A stretch of 64,000 nucleotides of DNA from positions 2,294,001 to 2,358,000 of the forward strand of contig NZ_CP087164.1 in the NCBI RefSeq assembly GCF_021172045.1, written 5' to 3'. Origin of the DNA: Capillimicrobium parvum (GTDB lineage Bacteria > Actinomycetota > Thermoleophilia > Solirubrobacterales > Solirubrobacteraceae). The notes under the pieces were generated by a model, which made no database searches, was not told the origin of the DNA, and worked only from the letters and a program-made list of their open reading frames with translations. A program made the translations under genes and the position numbers. Shown here piece by piece: positions 41,903 through 51,742 of the stretch (its first letter is position 1; each line of letters starts with the position of its first letter).

Positions 41903-42700
41903 TCAGGCGGGGGAGATCACGATCGGCGTGGGCTCCGGGGGGTTGGCGAAGAAGTCGCGGCGAAAGTCGTCGTTGTCGGTCCAGTCGCGCTTGGGGATCT
42001 CGCGCCGCAGCATCGTGAACGTCGCCGGTGCCTCGGCGAACGGGAACGGGTCCATGCGCACGCGCCAGGGCCCGTCGGGCTCGATCGTCAGCTCGACGTC
42101 CTCGCCGTCGCGCCCCGTCGGGACGGGCCGCAGGACGGCGCGCTCGCCGGCGACGACGTCCTTCATCTGGAAGTACAGCGACAGCCGGTCGTAGATCTGC
42201 AGCAGCTTGTAGTTCGTCCACAACTCCTGCTCGGATATGCCGCGCGCCTCGCACACCTGCTTGATGCGCGCCTCCTGCTCGTCGATGAACGCGTCGACCG
42301 CCTCCTGCACGAGCGGGGCGAACGTGAGCTTCAGCCCGGGATCGGTGCCGTGGCGGCCGTTGTAGATCCCGCGGCCGTGCATCGCGACGAGCATCCCCGC
42401 GTAGTCGTCCTCATCGCTGACCGCGGCGATCTGCGCGCGGTAGAAGGCGAGGTGGGAGATGATCTGCACGTCGAGGAAGTTGCGCGGCTTCACCTGACCG
42501 TTCTGGGCGAGCAGGCTCGGGGCGCGCTCCCAGATCGCCCACCCGTCGTCGTGGCGCGCCGTCGCCGAGACGACGACGCGGCGTGGCTCCGGGGCCTCGA
42601 AGCGCTCGTTGCCCCAGGCCTGGGCGAAGTCGCCCGCCAGGACGGCATGGTCGGTCTGGAGGACGCACTGCCAGGCGTCGCCGGTGTCTCGCACGATCAT
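41903..42700 (-). CDS. DUF3891 family protein
   Basis: 265 residues of the DUF3891 family. Recognisable parts are QTDHAVLAGDFAQAWGN, RHDDGWAIWE, LVAMHGRGIYNGRHG and LYFQMKDVV, with several conserved His that might bind a metal. The family has no established function. ATG 42700 begins the conserved region; the longer frame upstream is not conserved-looking. It is convergent with nicD and divergent from the creatininase operon. Confidence 0.83.
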   Translation of the reverse strand: MIVRDTGDAWQCVLQTDHAVLAGDFAQAWGNERFEAPEPRRVVVSATARHDDGWAIWERAPSLLAQNGQVKPRNFLDVQIISHLAFYRAQIAAVSDEDDYAGMLVAMHGRGIYNGRHGTDPGLKLTFAPLVQEAVDAFIDEQEARIKQVCEARGISEQELWTNYKLLQIYDRLSLYFQMKDVVAGERAVLRPVPTGRDGEDVELTIEPDGPWRVRMDPFPFAEAPATFTMLRREIPKRDWTDNDDFRRDFFANPPEPTPIVISPA

Positions 42701-42888
42701 CGCCGGCGGAGTATCCCGCTCGCCGGTCGCCAGGGGCCATCGGCCGCCCGCAGGATCGAGGGGATGAGGCGGCGCCCGGCGGACGGATGACCGGCGCTCA
42801 CCCGTTCGCGTGATCTGGCCCCGGTTTGGTTGACGCGCGGGGTTCGCGGCCTCCACGCTGTCCGCGAGACCGAGATGAGGGGGCGGCC

Positions 42889-43710
42889 GTGACAGAGCGA
42901 CACCAGCTCGAGCGAATGACGTGGTCCGAGGTCGACGAGGCGCTGTCGCGCGGGGTGACGGCCGTGCTGCTGCCGTTCGGATCGATCGAGCAGCACGGCC
43001 ACCACATGCCGCTCGACACCGACTGCTTCATCGCCCGGGAGCTCTCGATCCGCGCGGCCGAGCATGCCGAGGCAGAGGGCGTGACGCTCCTCGTGGCCCC
43101 GACGGTCAACGTGACGCTCTCCTGGTACCACATGCAGTACCCGGGCAGCATGCGGCTGACCACGGAGACCTTCCTGCAGGTCTTCCGCGACGTCTGCGAC
43201 TCCCTCTTCCATCACGGCTTCGAGACCGTCGTGATCGTCAACGGTCACGGCGGCAACGTGCCCGCGCTCACGGTGGCGATCAACCACTACTACGAGACGA
43301 CGGGCCGGCGCATGCCGTTGACGAACTGGCTGGACCTCGGCTCGGACGTGATCGCCGAGCTCGACACGCCGACGATCCACGCCGAGGAGGCCGAGACGTC
43401 GCTCGCGCTCGCGCTCGGTCAGCGCGTCGACATGACCCGGGCCACACGAGACGCGTTCAACCGCAGCGACGCGGTCCGCGATGCCGGGCTGCCGTGGTCG
43501 TCGCTCGGCCGCTATGACGCCTTCCACCGCGGCCCGTCCGTGACGGTGCCGATGGACATGCTGCGGGAGATCTCGCCGTCCGGCGTCATCGGCGACGCCA
43601 CCCGGGCGAGCGCCGAGACGGGCGAGCGGATCCTCGATGCCGTGGTCCCGCGCCTCGTGCGGGTCGCGTGCGATCTCGCGGCGCGGGCGACCGGGGCGGT
43701 GGAGGCGTGA
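42889..43710 (+). CDS. Creatininase family amidohydrolase
   Basis: 273 residues of the creatininase family of metal-dependent amidohydrolases. The metal-binding motif LPFGSIEQHGHHMPLDTD carries Glu, His and Asp ligands; NGHGGN and the later Glu in HAEEAETS complete the site. Family members open cyclic amides (creatinine) or hydrolyse formamides (FAPy deformylase). GAGGGGG lies before GTG 42889. It overlaps the RidA gene, and the position inside a nitrogen-heterocycle island suggests hydrolysis of a lactam or formamide intermediate; this is inference. Confidence 0.86.
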   Translation: MTERHQLERMTWSEVDEALSRGVTAVLLPFGSIEQHGHHMPLDTDCFIARELSIRAAEHAEAEGVTLLVAPTVNVTLSWYHMQYPGSMRLTTETFLQVFRDVCDSLFHHGFETVVIVNGHGGNVPALTVAINHYYETTGRRMPLTNWLDLGSDVIAELDTPTIHAEEAETSLALALGQRVDMTRATRDAFNRSDAVRDAGLPWSSLGRYDAFHRGPSVTVPMDMLREISPSGVIGDATRASAETGERILDAVVPRLVRVACDLAARATGAVEA

Positions 43711-44099
43711 GGGCCGAGCGTCTGTCACCGGCCGGCCTCGCCCCGCCCGAGGAGCCGTACGTCCACGCCGTTCGCGCCGGCGACACGCTGTACATCGCCG
43801 GCCAGGTGGCCTTCGACGAGCACAACCGCGTCGTCGGCGCCGGCGACCCGCGGGCGCAGATCGAGCAGTGCTGGCGCAACGTCGAGGTGGTGCTGCGATC
43901 TCAGGGCGGCTCGCTGCACGACGTCGTGAAGATCGTGTGCTACTTCAAGGACATCCGCCACTTCCCCATCGAGCTCGAGGTCCGCGGAGAGCTGTTCGGC
44001 GACGGCCCGTTCCCGGTCGCCACCGTGGTGCAGGTCGCGAACCTGGGCCTCGACTCCCTGCTCGTCGAGATCGACGCGACGGCGGTCCTCGCCGCATGA
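43707..44099 (+). CDS. RidA (YjgF/UK114) family protein
   Basis: 130 residues of the RidA fold: VRAGDTLYIAGQVAFDE, DVVKIVCYFKDI and LLVEIDATAVL. RidA proteins hydrolyse reactive enamines/imines. The conserved Arg of the PAR motif is replaced here (PFPVATVVQV), so classical imine deaminase activity is doubtful and this is probably another RidA subgroup. GTG 43707 overlaps the creatininase stop by four bases. In catabolic clusters such proteins often handle unstable amino or imino intermediates. Confidence 0.85.
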   Translation: MRAERLSPAGLAPPEEPYVHAVRAGDTLYIAGQVAFDEHNRVVGAGDPRAQIEQCWRNVEVVLRSQGGSLHDVVKIVCYFKDIRHFPIELEVRGELFGDGPFPVATVVQVANLGLDSLLVEIDATAVLAA

Positions 44100-44130
44100 G
44101 TTCACCACCACCGATGACCGGAAGGACGAC

Positions 44131-44373
44131 ATGGAGCTGAAGGTTCAGTTGAAGCTGGCGGACGGCAGCGTGGCCTCGAGCCTGGGCTACGAGAGCGCGG
44201 TCTCGTCCAGCGTCGAGAGCCTCGGGCTGCGGATGTACCCCATGTATCCGGGGACCCAGGACTCCCGGCAGGGCACGATGTTCCGCGTGCCGGTACCCGA
44301 CGAGGAGGCGGCGGACCGCGCGCTGGCCCTGCTGCGAGAGCACGAGGGCGTGCAGAGCGCCGCCCTGGCATGA
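44131..44373 (+). CDS. Small protein of unknown function
   Basis: 80 residues: MELKVQLKLADGSVASSLGY, then a Met/Pro-rich LRMYPMYPGTQD and a C-terminal helix with strand (DEEAADRALALLREHEGVQS), suggesting a ferredoxin-like beta-alpha-beta fold. No family is recognised. GGAAGG lies before the ATG and its stop overlaps the next gene (ATGA), which supports it being a real operon member with the creatininase and RidA genes. Confidence 0.65.
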   Translation: MELKVQLKLADGSVASSLGYESAVSSSVESLGLRMYPMYPGTQDSRQGTMFRVPVPDEEAADRALALLREHEGVQSAALA

Positions 44374-44774
44374 GTCGCGACGGCGCACAGCTGGCGAGCC
44401 GGCTGCACGAGGCCTACAACGCCCACGACGCCGATGCCGCCGGTCGCCTCTATGCGCCGGACGGCCGCCACGTCGAGATCGCGACAGGCGGCGAGCGCAG
44501 CGGGCCCGAGGCGATCGCGGACGGGCTCCGTGGCCTCCTGGCCGCGTTCCCGGACGCTCGCTGGGAGGAGCGGATGCTCATCGCCGAAGGCGACCGGGCG
44601 GCGATCGGCTACGTGCTGACGGGCACGCTGACGGAGGCCTTCGGGCCGTTCGAGCCGAACGGCCAGCGGCTCGAGCTGCCCGGCGTTCACCTCGTGTCGA
44701 CCGCCGGTGGCGAGATCACCCGCTGCGAGGACTACTGGGACGCGGCGAGCTTCGGCCGCCAGATGCGCGGCTGA
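44370..44774 (+). CDS. SnoaL-like / NTF2-fold protein
   Basis: 134 residues of the SnoaL-like polyketide cyclase/NTF2 superfamily: RLHEAYNAHDADAAGRLYAPDG, GPEAIADGLRGLLAAFPDARW, and GEITRCEDYWD near the end. These small barrels bind hydrophobic ligands and act as isomerases, cyclases or hydrolases. It is the last gene of the creatininase-RidA-80 residue protein operon and is convergent with the MFS gene, four bases away. No specific reaction can be named. Confidence 0.82.
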   Translation: MSRDGAQLASRLHEAYNAHDADAAGRLYAPDGRHVEIATGGERSGPEAIADGLRGLLAAFPDARWEERMLIAEGDRAAIGYVLTGTLTEAFGPFEPNGQRLELPGVHLVSTAGGEITRCEDYWDAASFGRQMRG

Positions 44775-44778
44775 GCGC

Positions 44779-45969
44779 TCAGTCCGCGGTCCGGCGCAGC
44801 GACGGGATCCCCGCCAGCATGATCAGCGCCACGATGCCGAGCAGCGTGATCGGCAGCGCGAGGCTGCCCGTGATGTCGCGCAGGGCGCCCGCCAGCGCCG
44901 GTCCCACCGCGGCGATCAGGTAGCCGATCGAGAAGCCCATCGCGGTCAGCCGGCTGGACTCCTCGGGGGTCCGGGCGAAGATGACGAAGAGGGTGAGCGT
45001 GAGCGGAAAGGCGCCGCCCATGCCCAGTCCCGCCAGGGTCGCCCACACCCATGGGGCGGAACCGCCACCGAGCCCGAGCCCGAGGGCGCCCACGGCGACG
45101 AGCGCCGTGCTCACGGCCAGCCACCGGCGCAGGTCGCCGCGGTGCCGGGCGAGCAGCGGCACGAGCACCCCCCCGACGATCTGCCCTGCCGTGAAGACGG
45201 TGAGCACGAGGGCCGCCCGACTGTCGGAGTACCCCAGATCCTCGTAGCGCGGCGCGAGCCACGTGAGCAGCACGATGTAGATGATCGACAGCCCGCCCAT
45301 GTACAGCGTGAGCTTCCAGGCGAGCGGGCTGCGCCAGGGCAGCCGCGTCGGCGCGCGGACGGCCGGCGCACGGTCCGGCGAGACGCGCTCGAGCACCACC
45401 CAGGCCGCCACCGCCGGGACCGTGAGCAGGCTCCAGATCCCGAGCGCCGCTTCCCACGATCCCCCCAGTGCGTGCGCGGCGGGGGCGGTGAGGCTCGCGG
45501 CCATCAGCGCGCCGAGGTTGATGGCCAGCGCGTAGGCGCCGGTGGCCAGCACCGCCCTGCCGGGGAACCGGCGCTTGACGACCGGCGGGAGGAGCGTCTG
45601 CGCGATCGCGATGGCGAAGCCCAGCACGATCGTCGCGCCGAACAGCGATGCGGCGCGGTCGGCCGGCCAGCGCAGCGCGGTCGCGATGCCGATCAGGCCG
45701 AGCGCCGCGATGACCGTGCGCTCGGTGCCGAAGCGCTGGGACAGCCGCGCGGCCATGGGGGCGAACGCGGCGAAGCACAGGGAGGGCAGCGTGGTCAGCA
45801 GGCCGGCCTCGGCACTCGTGAGCGACAGGTCGCTGCGGATCCTCGGCAGCACCGGACCGACCGATGACAGCCCCGGGCGCAGGTTCAGCGCGGCGAGCGT
45901 CAGCGCGACGATCGCGAGGGTCGCGTGACGGCGGGCGAGCTCTGCCGGGGGCGGGGCGCGTCGGATCAC
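44779..45969 (-). CDS. MFS transporter, CynX/NimT-like
   Basis: 396 residues with about twelve membrane spans: ALNLRPGLSSVGPVLPRI at the N-terminus is the hallmark of the CynX/NimT (cyanate or 2-nitroimidazole transporter) subfamily, followed by AFAPMAARLSQRFGTER as the inter-helix 2-3 loop. GTG 45969 overlaps the ABM-gene stop (GTGA), so the two are coupled. Some relatives export heteroaromatic compounds; uptake or export of a pathway compound is plausible here but inferred only from position. Confidence 0.85.
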   Translation of the reverse strand: MIRRAPPPAELARRHATLAIVALTLAALNLRPGLSSVGPVLPRIRSDLSLTSAEAGLLTTLPSLCFAAFAPMAARLSQRFGTERTVIAALGLIGIATALRWPADRAASLFGATIVLGFAIAIAQTLLPPVVKRRFPGRAVLATGAYALAINLGALMAASLTAPAAHALGGSWEAALGIWSLLTVPAVAAWVVLERVSPDRAPAVRAPTRLPWRSPLAWKLTLYMGGLSIIYIVLLTWLAPRYEDLGYSDSRAALVLTVFTAGQIVGGVLVPLLARHRGDLRRWLAVSTALVAVGALGLGLGGGSAPWVWATLAGLGMGGAFPLTLTLFVIFARTPEESSRLTAMGFSIGYLIAAVGPALAGALRDITGSLALPITLLGIVALIMLAGIPSLRRTAD

Positions 45970-46262
45970 CGCGCGGCGTCGATGGTGACGTAACGCTGAA
46001 CGGCCCGGTCCGCGAGCGCCGGGAACAGCTCCTCCTCGACGCGCTTGAACCACGGCGTGGCCAGGTGCGCCTCGTACGCGGCTTCGTCGCGGTAGCTCTC
46101 ATACACAAAGAAGGCGTTCTCGTCGTCAGGCGCTTGATGCGTCTCGAAGACGACGTTGCCCTCCTCGGCCCGGCTGGGCCCGGCGATCTCCGCCAGCACG
46201 CGGCGGAAGCGGGCCGCATCTCCGTCGTGGCAGCGCAGGGTGATTGCATAGGCGTCGGCCAT
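45966..46262 (-). CDS. Antibiotic biosynthesis monooxygenase (ABM/YgiN) domain protein
   Basis: 98 residues with a dimeric ferredoxin-like ABM fold: the N-terminal strand AYAITLRC, helix ARFRRVLAEI, then GNVVFETHQAPDDENAFFVYESYRDEAAYEAHLAT (about residues 35-69), and a C-terminal helix and strand. Such proteins are cofactor-free quinol monooxygenases or stress proteins. GGAGG lies ten bases before the ATG. It is the first gene of a two-gene operon with the MFS transporter, divergent from the hybrid kinase. Confidence 0.86.
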   Translation of the reverse strand: MADAYAITLRCHDGDAARFRRVLAEIAGPSRAEEGNVVFETHQAPDDENAFFVYESYRDEAAYEAHLATPWFKRVEEELFPALADRAVQRYVTIDAAR

Positions 46263-46411
46263 CGATCCACGTCCTCCTCGCGGGGTTCATCCCGATGACG
46301 CGCGCCGTGCGCGGATTGTTGAGCACAACCCACCCGGAGCAGGAACGGCAGGCCCGCGGGCGCCGGCGGGTGCTGGAGTTCCGGCAACCGCACCGTTACC
46401 GTGAACCGCAC

Positions 46412-48378
<1,967 letters not shown>

Positions 48379-48382
<4 letters not shown>

Positions 48383-49023
48383 CGGCGGCCCCGGTCCGCA
48401 TCCTGATCGCGGACGACCACCCGGTGTACCGGGAGGGCGTCGCCCGGGTGCTGGCGCAGCGGCCGGAGTTCGAGGTCGTCGGCGAGGTCGACGACGGTCG
48501 CGCGGCCGTCGACGAGATCCGCCGCCTCGAGCCCGACGTCGCGGTGCTCGACCTGCGGCTGCCCGGGCTCGACGGCGTCAGCGCCGCCGCGGTCCTCGAG
48601 CGGGAGGGATCGCCCACGAAGGTGGTCATCCTGTCGGCCTTCGAGGACAGCGCCACGGTGTACCGGGCGATCGCGTCGGGGGCGCGCGCCTACCTGCAGA
48701 AGGTCGTCTCCGGCGAGACGCTGTGCCGGACGATCGTCGCCGTCGCGCGCGGCGAGACCGTCATCCCGCCGGCGCTCCAGGGCCCCCTAGCCAGCGAGAT
48801 CCGCGCCCGCCGCGAGCGAGCGGACGACCCGCTGCTGACCAAGCGCGAGCTCGAGATCCTCCGGCTGGCGGCCGATGGCCTATCGGCGCCCGAGATCGCC
48901 GATCGGCTCTTCGTGAGCGTGACGACGGTCAAGACCCATCTGCAGCACGTCTACGCGAAGCTCGAGGTCTCCGATCGCACCGCGGCGGTGGCCCAGGCCC
49001 TGCGCCGCGGCCTGCTGACGTAG
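48379..49023 (+). CDS. NarL/FixJ-type response regulator
   Basis: 214 residues. The receiver has IADDHPVYREG, phosphoacceptor Asp 58 (VAVLDLRLPGLDG), LSAFED and the KVVSG Lys. The LuxR-type helix-turn-helix is intact: LTKRELEILRLAADGLSAPE, FVSVTTVKTHLQHVYAKLEV. It is co-translated with the hybrid kinase. Its targets are not visible, but its place inside the catabolic island makes the island a reasonable candidate. Confidence 0.92.
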
Positions 49024-49184
49024 CGCCCGTTCCGCGCGCCGCATCGTCCGGTCGGACGACGACATGTCGTGCGGCTGATCGTCCGGCAGGCCGATAGGCG
49101 GGCCGGGCGTCTCGGGCGAAGGTTGGCGACAGGGGAGTGCGCCGTGCGCGCGCCGCCGGCCATACCGCGACGGAGAGGCAGTCA

Positions 49185-49793
49185 ATGAGACGATCGAGGC
49201 AGGCGCCGAGCCCTCCGAGGCCGCGATCGGTGTGTGACGGGGCTCGTCCCGGCGCGCCGAGCGCCGACGAGCTCATGAGCCGGATCGGGTCGGCGTACGA
49301 CCAGCGCTTCCGCGACTTCCATCGCGTCGCCTCGGCCATCCTCGGAGACGCGGATCTCGGTCGGGACGCCGTTCAGGAGGCGTTCGCCCGGGCGATCAGC
49401 CGCCGGTTCGACTACCGGGGCGACGGACCGCTCGAGGCGTGGCTGTGGCGCGCTGTGACGAACGTCGCGCGCGACTACCGCCGTACGGCCCGGGCCACGG
49501 TGCTGCTCGGGGATCTGCCGGAAGGCGGGTCGCGCGGCATCGAGGCCGATTCGTTCGACTCGACGATCCGCAACCGCGTCGCGCGGTTGCCGGAGCGCCA
49601 GCGCACCGCGTTGTTCCTGCGCTACTACGTGGACCTCTCCTACACGGAGATCGCCGAGATCCTCGAGATCCGCACGGGCACCGTCAGCGCCACGCTGAAC
49701 GCGGCGATCAAGGCGCTGCGCAAGGACCTGAGCCCGGAGCTGCAGCGCGACGTCGCCGAGGCCGAGCCGGTGGCGGTGGCGGTGGCCGCGTGA
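49185..49793 (+). CDS. ECF-type RNA polymerase sigma factor
   Basis: 202 residues. Region 2 is seen as FHRVASAILGDADLGRDAVQEAFARAI and WLWRAVTNVARDYRR; region 4 as LPERQRTALFLRYYVDLSYTEIAEIL and TGTVSATLNAAIKALRK. No region 3 and no anti-sigma gene follow. ATG 49185 has GGAGAGG upstream; a longer frame from 49137 exists. About 80 bases downstream begins coxG. It may direct expression of the coxG-xdhC-moeA block (inference). Confidence 0.87.
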   Translation: MRRSRQAPSPPRPRSVCDGARPGAPSADELMSRIGSAYDQRFRDFHRVASAILGDADLGRDAVQEAFARAISRRFDYRGDGPLEAWLWRAVTNVARDYRRTARATVLLGDLPEGGSRGIEADSFDSTIRNRVARLPERQRTALFLRYYVDLSYTEIAEILEIRTGTVSATLNAAIKALRKDLSPELQRDVAEAEPVAVAVAA

Positions 49794-49872
49794 GCGGGCT
49801 CATGAGCAGGACCCCGGCGCGTCGCGTCCGGGTGGGAGGACCGGTCCCGCCGACGAGAAGGGCGATTGGACG

Positions 49873-50544
49873 ATGGAGCTGACGAACGAGTTCACGGTGG
49901 CGGCGCCGATCGGCGAAGCCTGGCCGTTGCTGACCGACATCGAGCGGATCGCCCCGTGCGTCCCCGGGTTCCGGCTGACCGGCTCGTCGGACGGCGAGTA
50001 CCAGGGCACGATGAAGGTGAAGGTCGGCGCGGTGCAGACGACCTACGAGTGCGTGGTCCGCTTCGTCGAGTTCGACGAGGAGCAGCACCGCGCCGTGATC
50101 GCCGCCCAGGGCAAGGAGGTGCGCGGCCAGGGCGGCGTCACCGCCTCGATCACCTCCACCCTCAGCCCCGAGGGCGACGGCACCCGCGCCACCGTCGTCA
50201 CCAACCTCGACGTCACCGGCCGCGTCGCGCAGTTCGGCCGCGGCATCCTGGCCGACGTCAGCAACCGGCTCGTCAAGCAGTTCGTCGCGAAGCTCGAGAC
50301 GACGATGCTGGAACCGGACCCCCGTCCGGCCGAGGGGCCGGCGAGCGGACGTGGGGGCGCGACGTCGAGCGGATCGGCCGCGTCGCCCCCCACGTCGTCC
50401 GCTTCCGCGGCGGCCCCGCCCGGCGACGACGAGGCGCTGAACCTGCTGTCCGTCGCCGGAGCGCCGATGGTCAAGCGGCTCGTCGTGCCCGCCCTCCTGC
50501 TGCTCATGCTGGTGCTCGTCCTCCGAGCGCTCGCGCGGAGATGA
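49873..50544 (+). CDS. coxG: CoxG-like SRPBCC membrane-anchoring protein (copy 1)
   Basis: 223 residues. The N-terminal 145 or so form an SRPBCC/carbon monoxide dehydrogenase subunit G domain (FTVAAPIGEAWPLLTDIERIAPCVPG). A Ser/Ala/Pro linker and a C-terminal membrane helix (VVPALLLLMLVLVLRALARR) follow. CoxG recruits the molybdenum hydroxylase to the membrane, where electrons enter the respiratory chain. The gene begins a coxG-xdhC-moeA set. A second CoxG is at 62292-62912, so each hydroxylase may have its own anchor. Confidence 0.87.
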   Translation: MELTNEFTVAAPIGEAWPLLTDIERIAPCVPGFRLTGSSDGEYQGTMKVKVGAVQTTYECVVRFVEFDEEQHRAVIAAQGKEVRGQGGVTASITSTLSPEGDGTRATVVTNLDVTGRVAQFGRGILADVSNRLVKQFVAKLETTMLEPDPRPAEGPASGRGGATSSGSAASPPTSSASAAAPPGDDEALNLLSVAGAPMVKRLVVPALLLLMLVLVLRALARR

Positions 50545-50546
50545 CC

Positions 50547-51707
50547 ATGGGCGCGTCCGAATCCATGGGCGGCACGGCGCGGGCGGTCCTGGACGTCGCC
50601 GAGGCGTGGGTGCGCGACGGCGAGCGCGTGGCGCTCGCGATGGTGGCCGGCACGAAGAAGTCGGCGCCGCGGCCGGTCGGGACCAAGATGGCGGTCAGCT
50701 CGTCCGGGCAGATCGAGGGTGCGGTGTCCGGGGGCTGCGTCGAAGGCGCGGTCGTCGAGGAGGCCGAGAGCGTCATGGCGACCGGCGAGCCGCGCCTGCT
50801 GCACTACGGCATCAGCGACGCCGAGGCATGGGACGTCGGTCTGCAGTGCGGCGGCGAGATCGCCGTCTGGGTCGAGCCGTTCGCGATGCCGTCGGAGTCG
50901 GAGGCGGACGACACGCCCGAGCGCCTCAGCGCGGCCTTCCGTGACCTGCAGCGCGCCGGTCGGCGCGCCGCGCTCGTGACGCTGATGCGCGGCCCGCGCC
51001 CCGGGGCCAAGCTCCTGCGCCTCGACGACGGCACGCACCGCGGAACCCTGGGCGACGAGCGCGCCGATGCGCTCGCCGCCGGGTACGCGGACGAGATGAT
51101 GTGGGCCGGCTCGTCGAAGCTCTTCGAGGAGGCGGACGACGACCTGGCGCTGTTCGTCGACGTCAGCGCGCCGGCGCCCCGGCTGTTCATCTTCGGCGCC
51201 GTCGACTTCTCCACCGCCCTGTGCACCCTGGCGCGCTTCCTCGGATGGCGGCCGTTCGTGATCGACCCCCGTGGCCGCTTCGCGCAGCCGGCGCGCTTCC
51301 CCGACGCCGAGCAGGTTGTGGCGGAGTGGCCCCAGACCGCGTTCGAGCGCCTGGGGGGCATCGACCGGGCGACCTCGGTGGTCGTGCTGACCCACGATCC
51401 CAAGCTCGACGACGCCGCGCTGCGGGCGGCGCTGGCCTCGGACGCTCCGTACATCGGGGCGATGGGCAGCCGCACTGCACAGGCGGCCCGTCGCGAGCGG
51501 CTGCTCGAGGCGGGGATCGACGAGTCCCTCCTGGAGCGCATCTCGGCCCCGGTCGGATTGAACGTCGGCGCGCTGACGCCGGAGGAGACGGCCCTGTCGA
51601 TCATGGGCGAGATCGTGGCCCTCCAGCGGGGACGCGACGGGGGCCGGCTCGCGAACGCGGCGACGCGCATCCACCCAACGACGGCGGGCATCGGGAACGA
51701 GCGTTGA
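50547..51707 (+). CDS. XdhC/CoxF-family molybdenum cofactor sulfurtransferase chaperone
   Basis: 386 residues. The N-terminal XdhC-CoxI domain reads VAGTKKSAPRPVGTKMAVSS and GAVSGGCVEGAVVEEA; the C-terminal Rossmann XdhC_C domain has LFIFGAVDFSTAL, VVLTHDPKLDDAAL and YIGAMGSRTAQAARRERL. These proteins bind and sulfurate molybdenum cofactor before its insertion into xanthine dehydrogenase-type enzymes. ATG 50547 is preferred to 50541 because GGAG is six bases upstream of it. It follows coxG directly and precedes the moeA-like gene. Confidence 0.9.
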   Translation: MGASESMGGTARAVLDVAEAWVRDGERVALAMVAGTKKSAPRPVGTKMAVSSSGQIEGAVSGGCVEGAVVEEAESVMATGEPRLLHYGISDAEAWDVGLQCGGEIAVWVEPFAMPSESEADDTPERLSAAFRDLQRAGRRAALVTLMRGPRPGAKLLRLDDGTHRGTLGDERADALAAGYADEMMWAGSSKLFEEADDDLALFVDVSAPAPRLFIFGAVDFSTALCTLARFLGWRPFVIDPRGRFAQPARFPDAEQVVAEWPQTAFERLGGIDRATSVVVLTHDPKLDDAALRAALASDAPYIGAMGSRTAQAARRERLLEAGIDESLLERISAPVGLNVGALTPEETALSIMGEIVALQRGRDGGRLANAATRIHPTTAGIGNER

Positions 51708-51742
51708 ACGCATCGCCACCTCGCGCCCGCCAGCGGGGGCAG

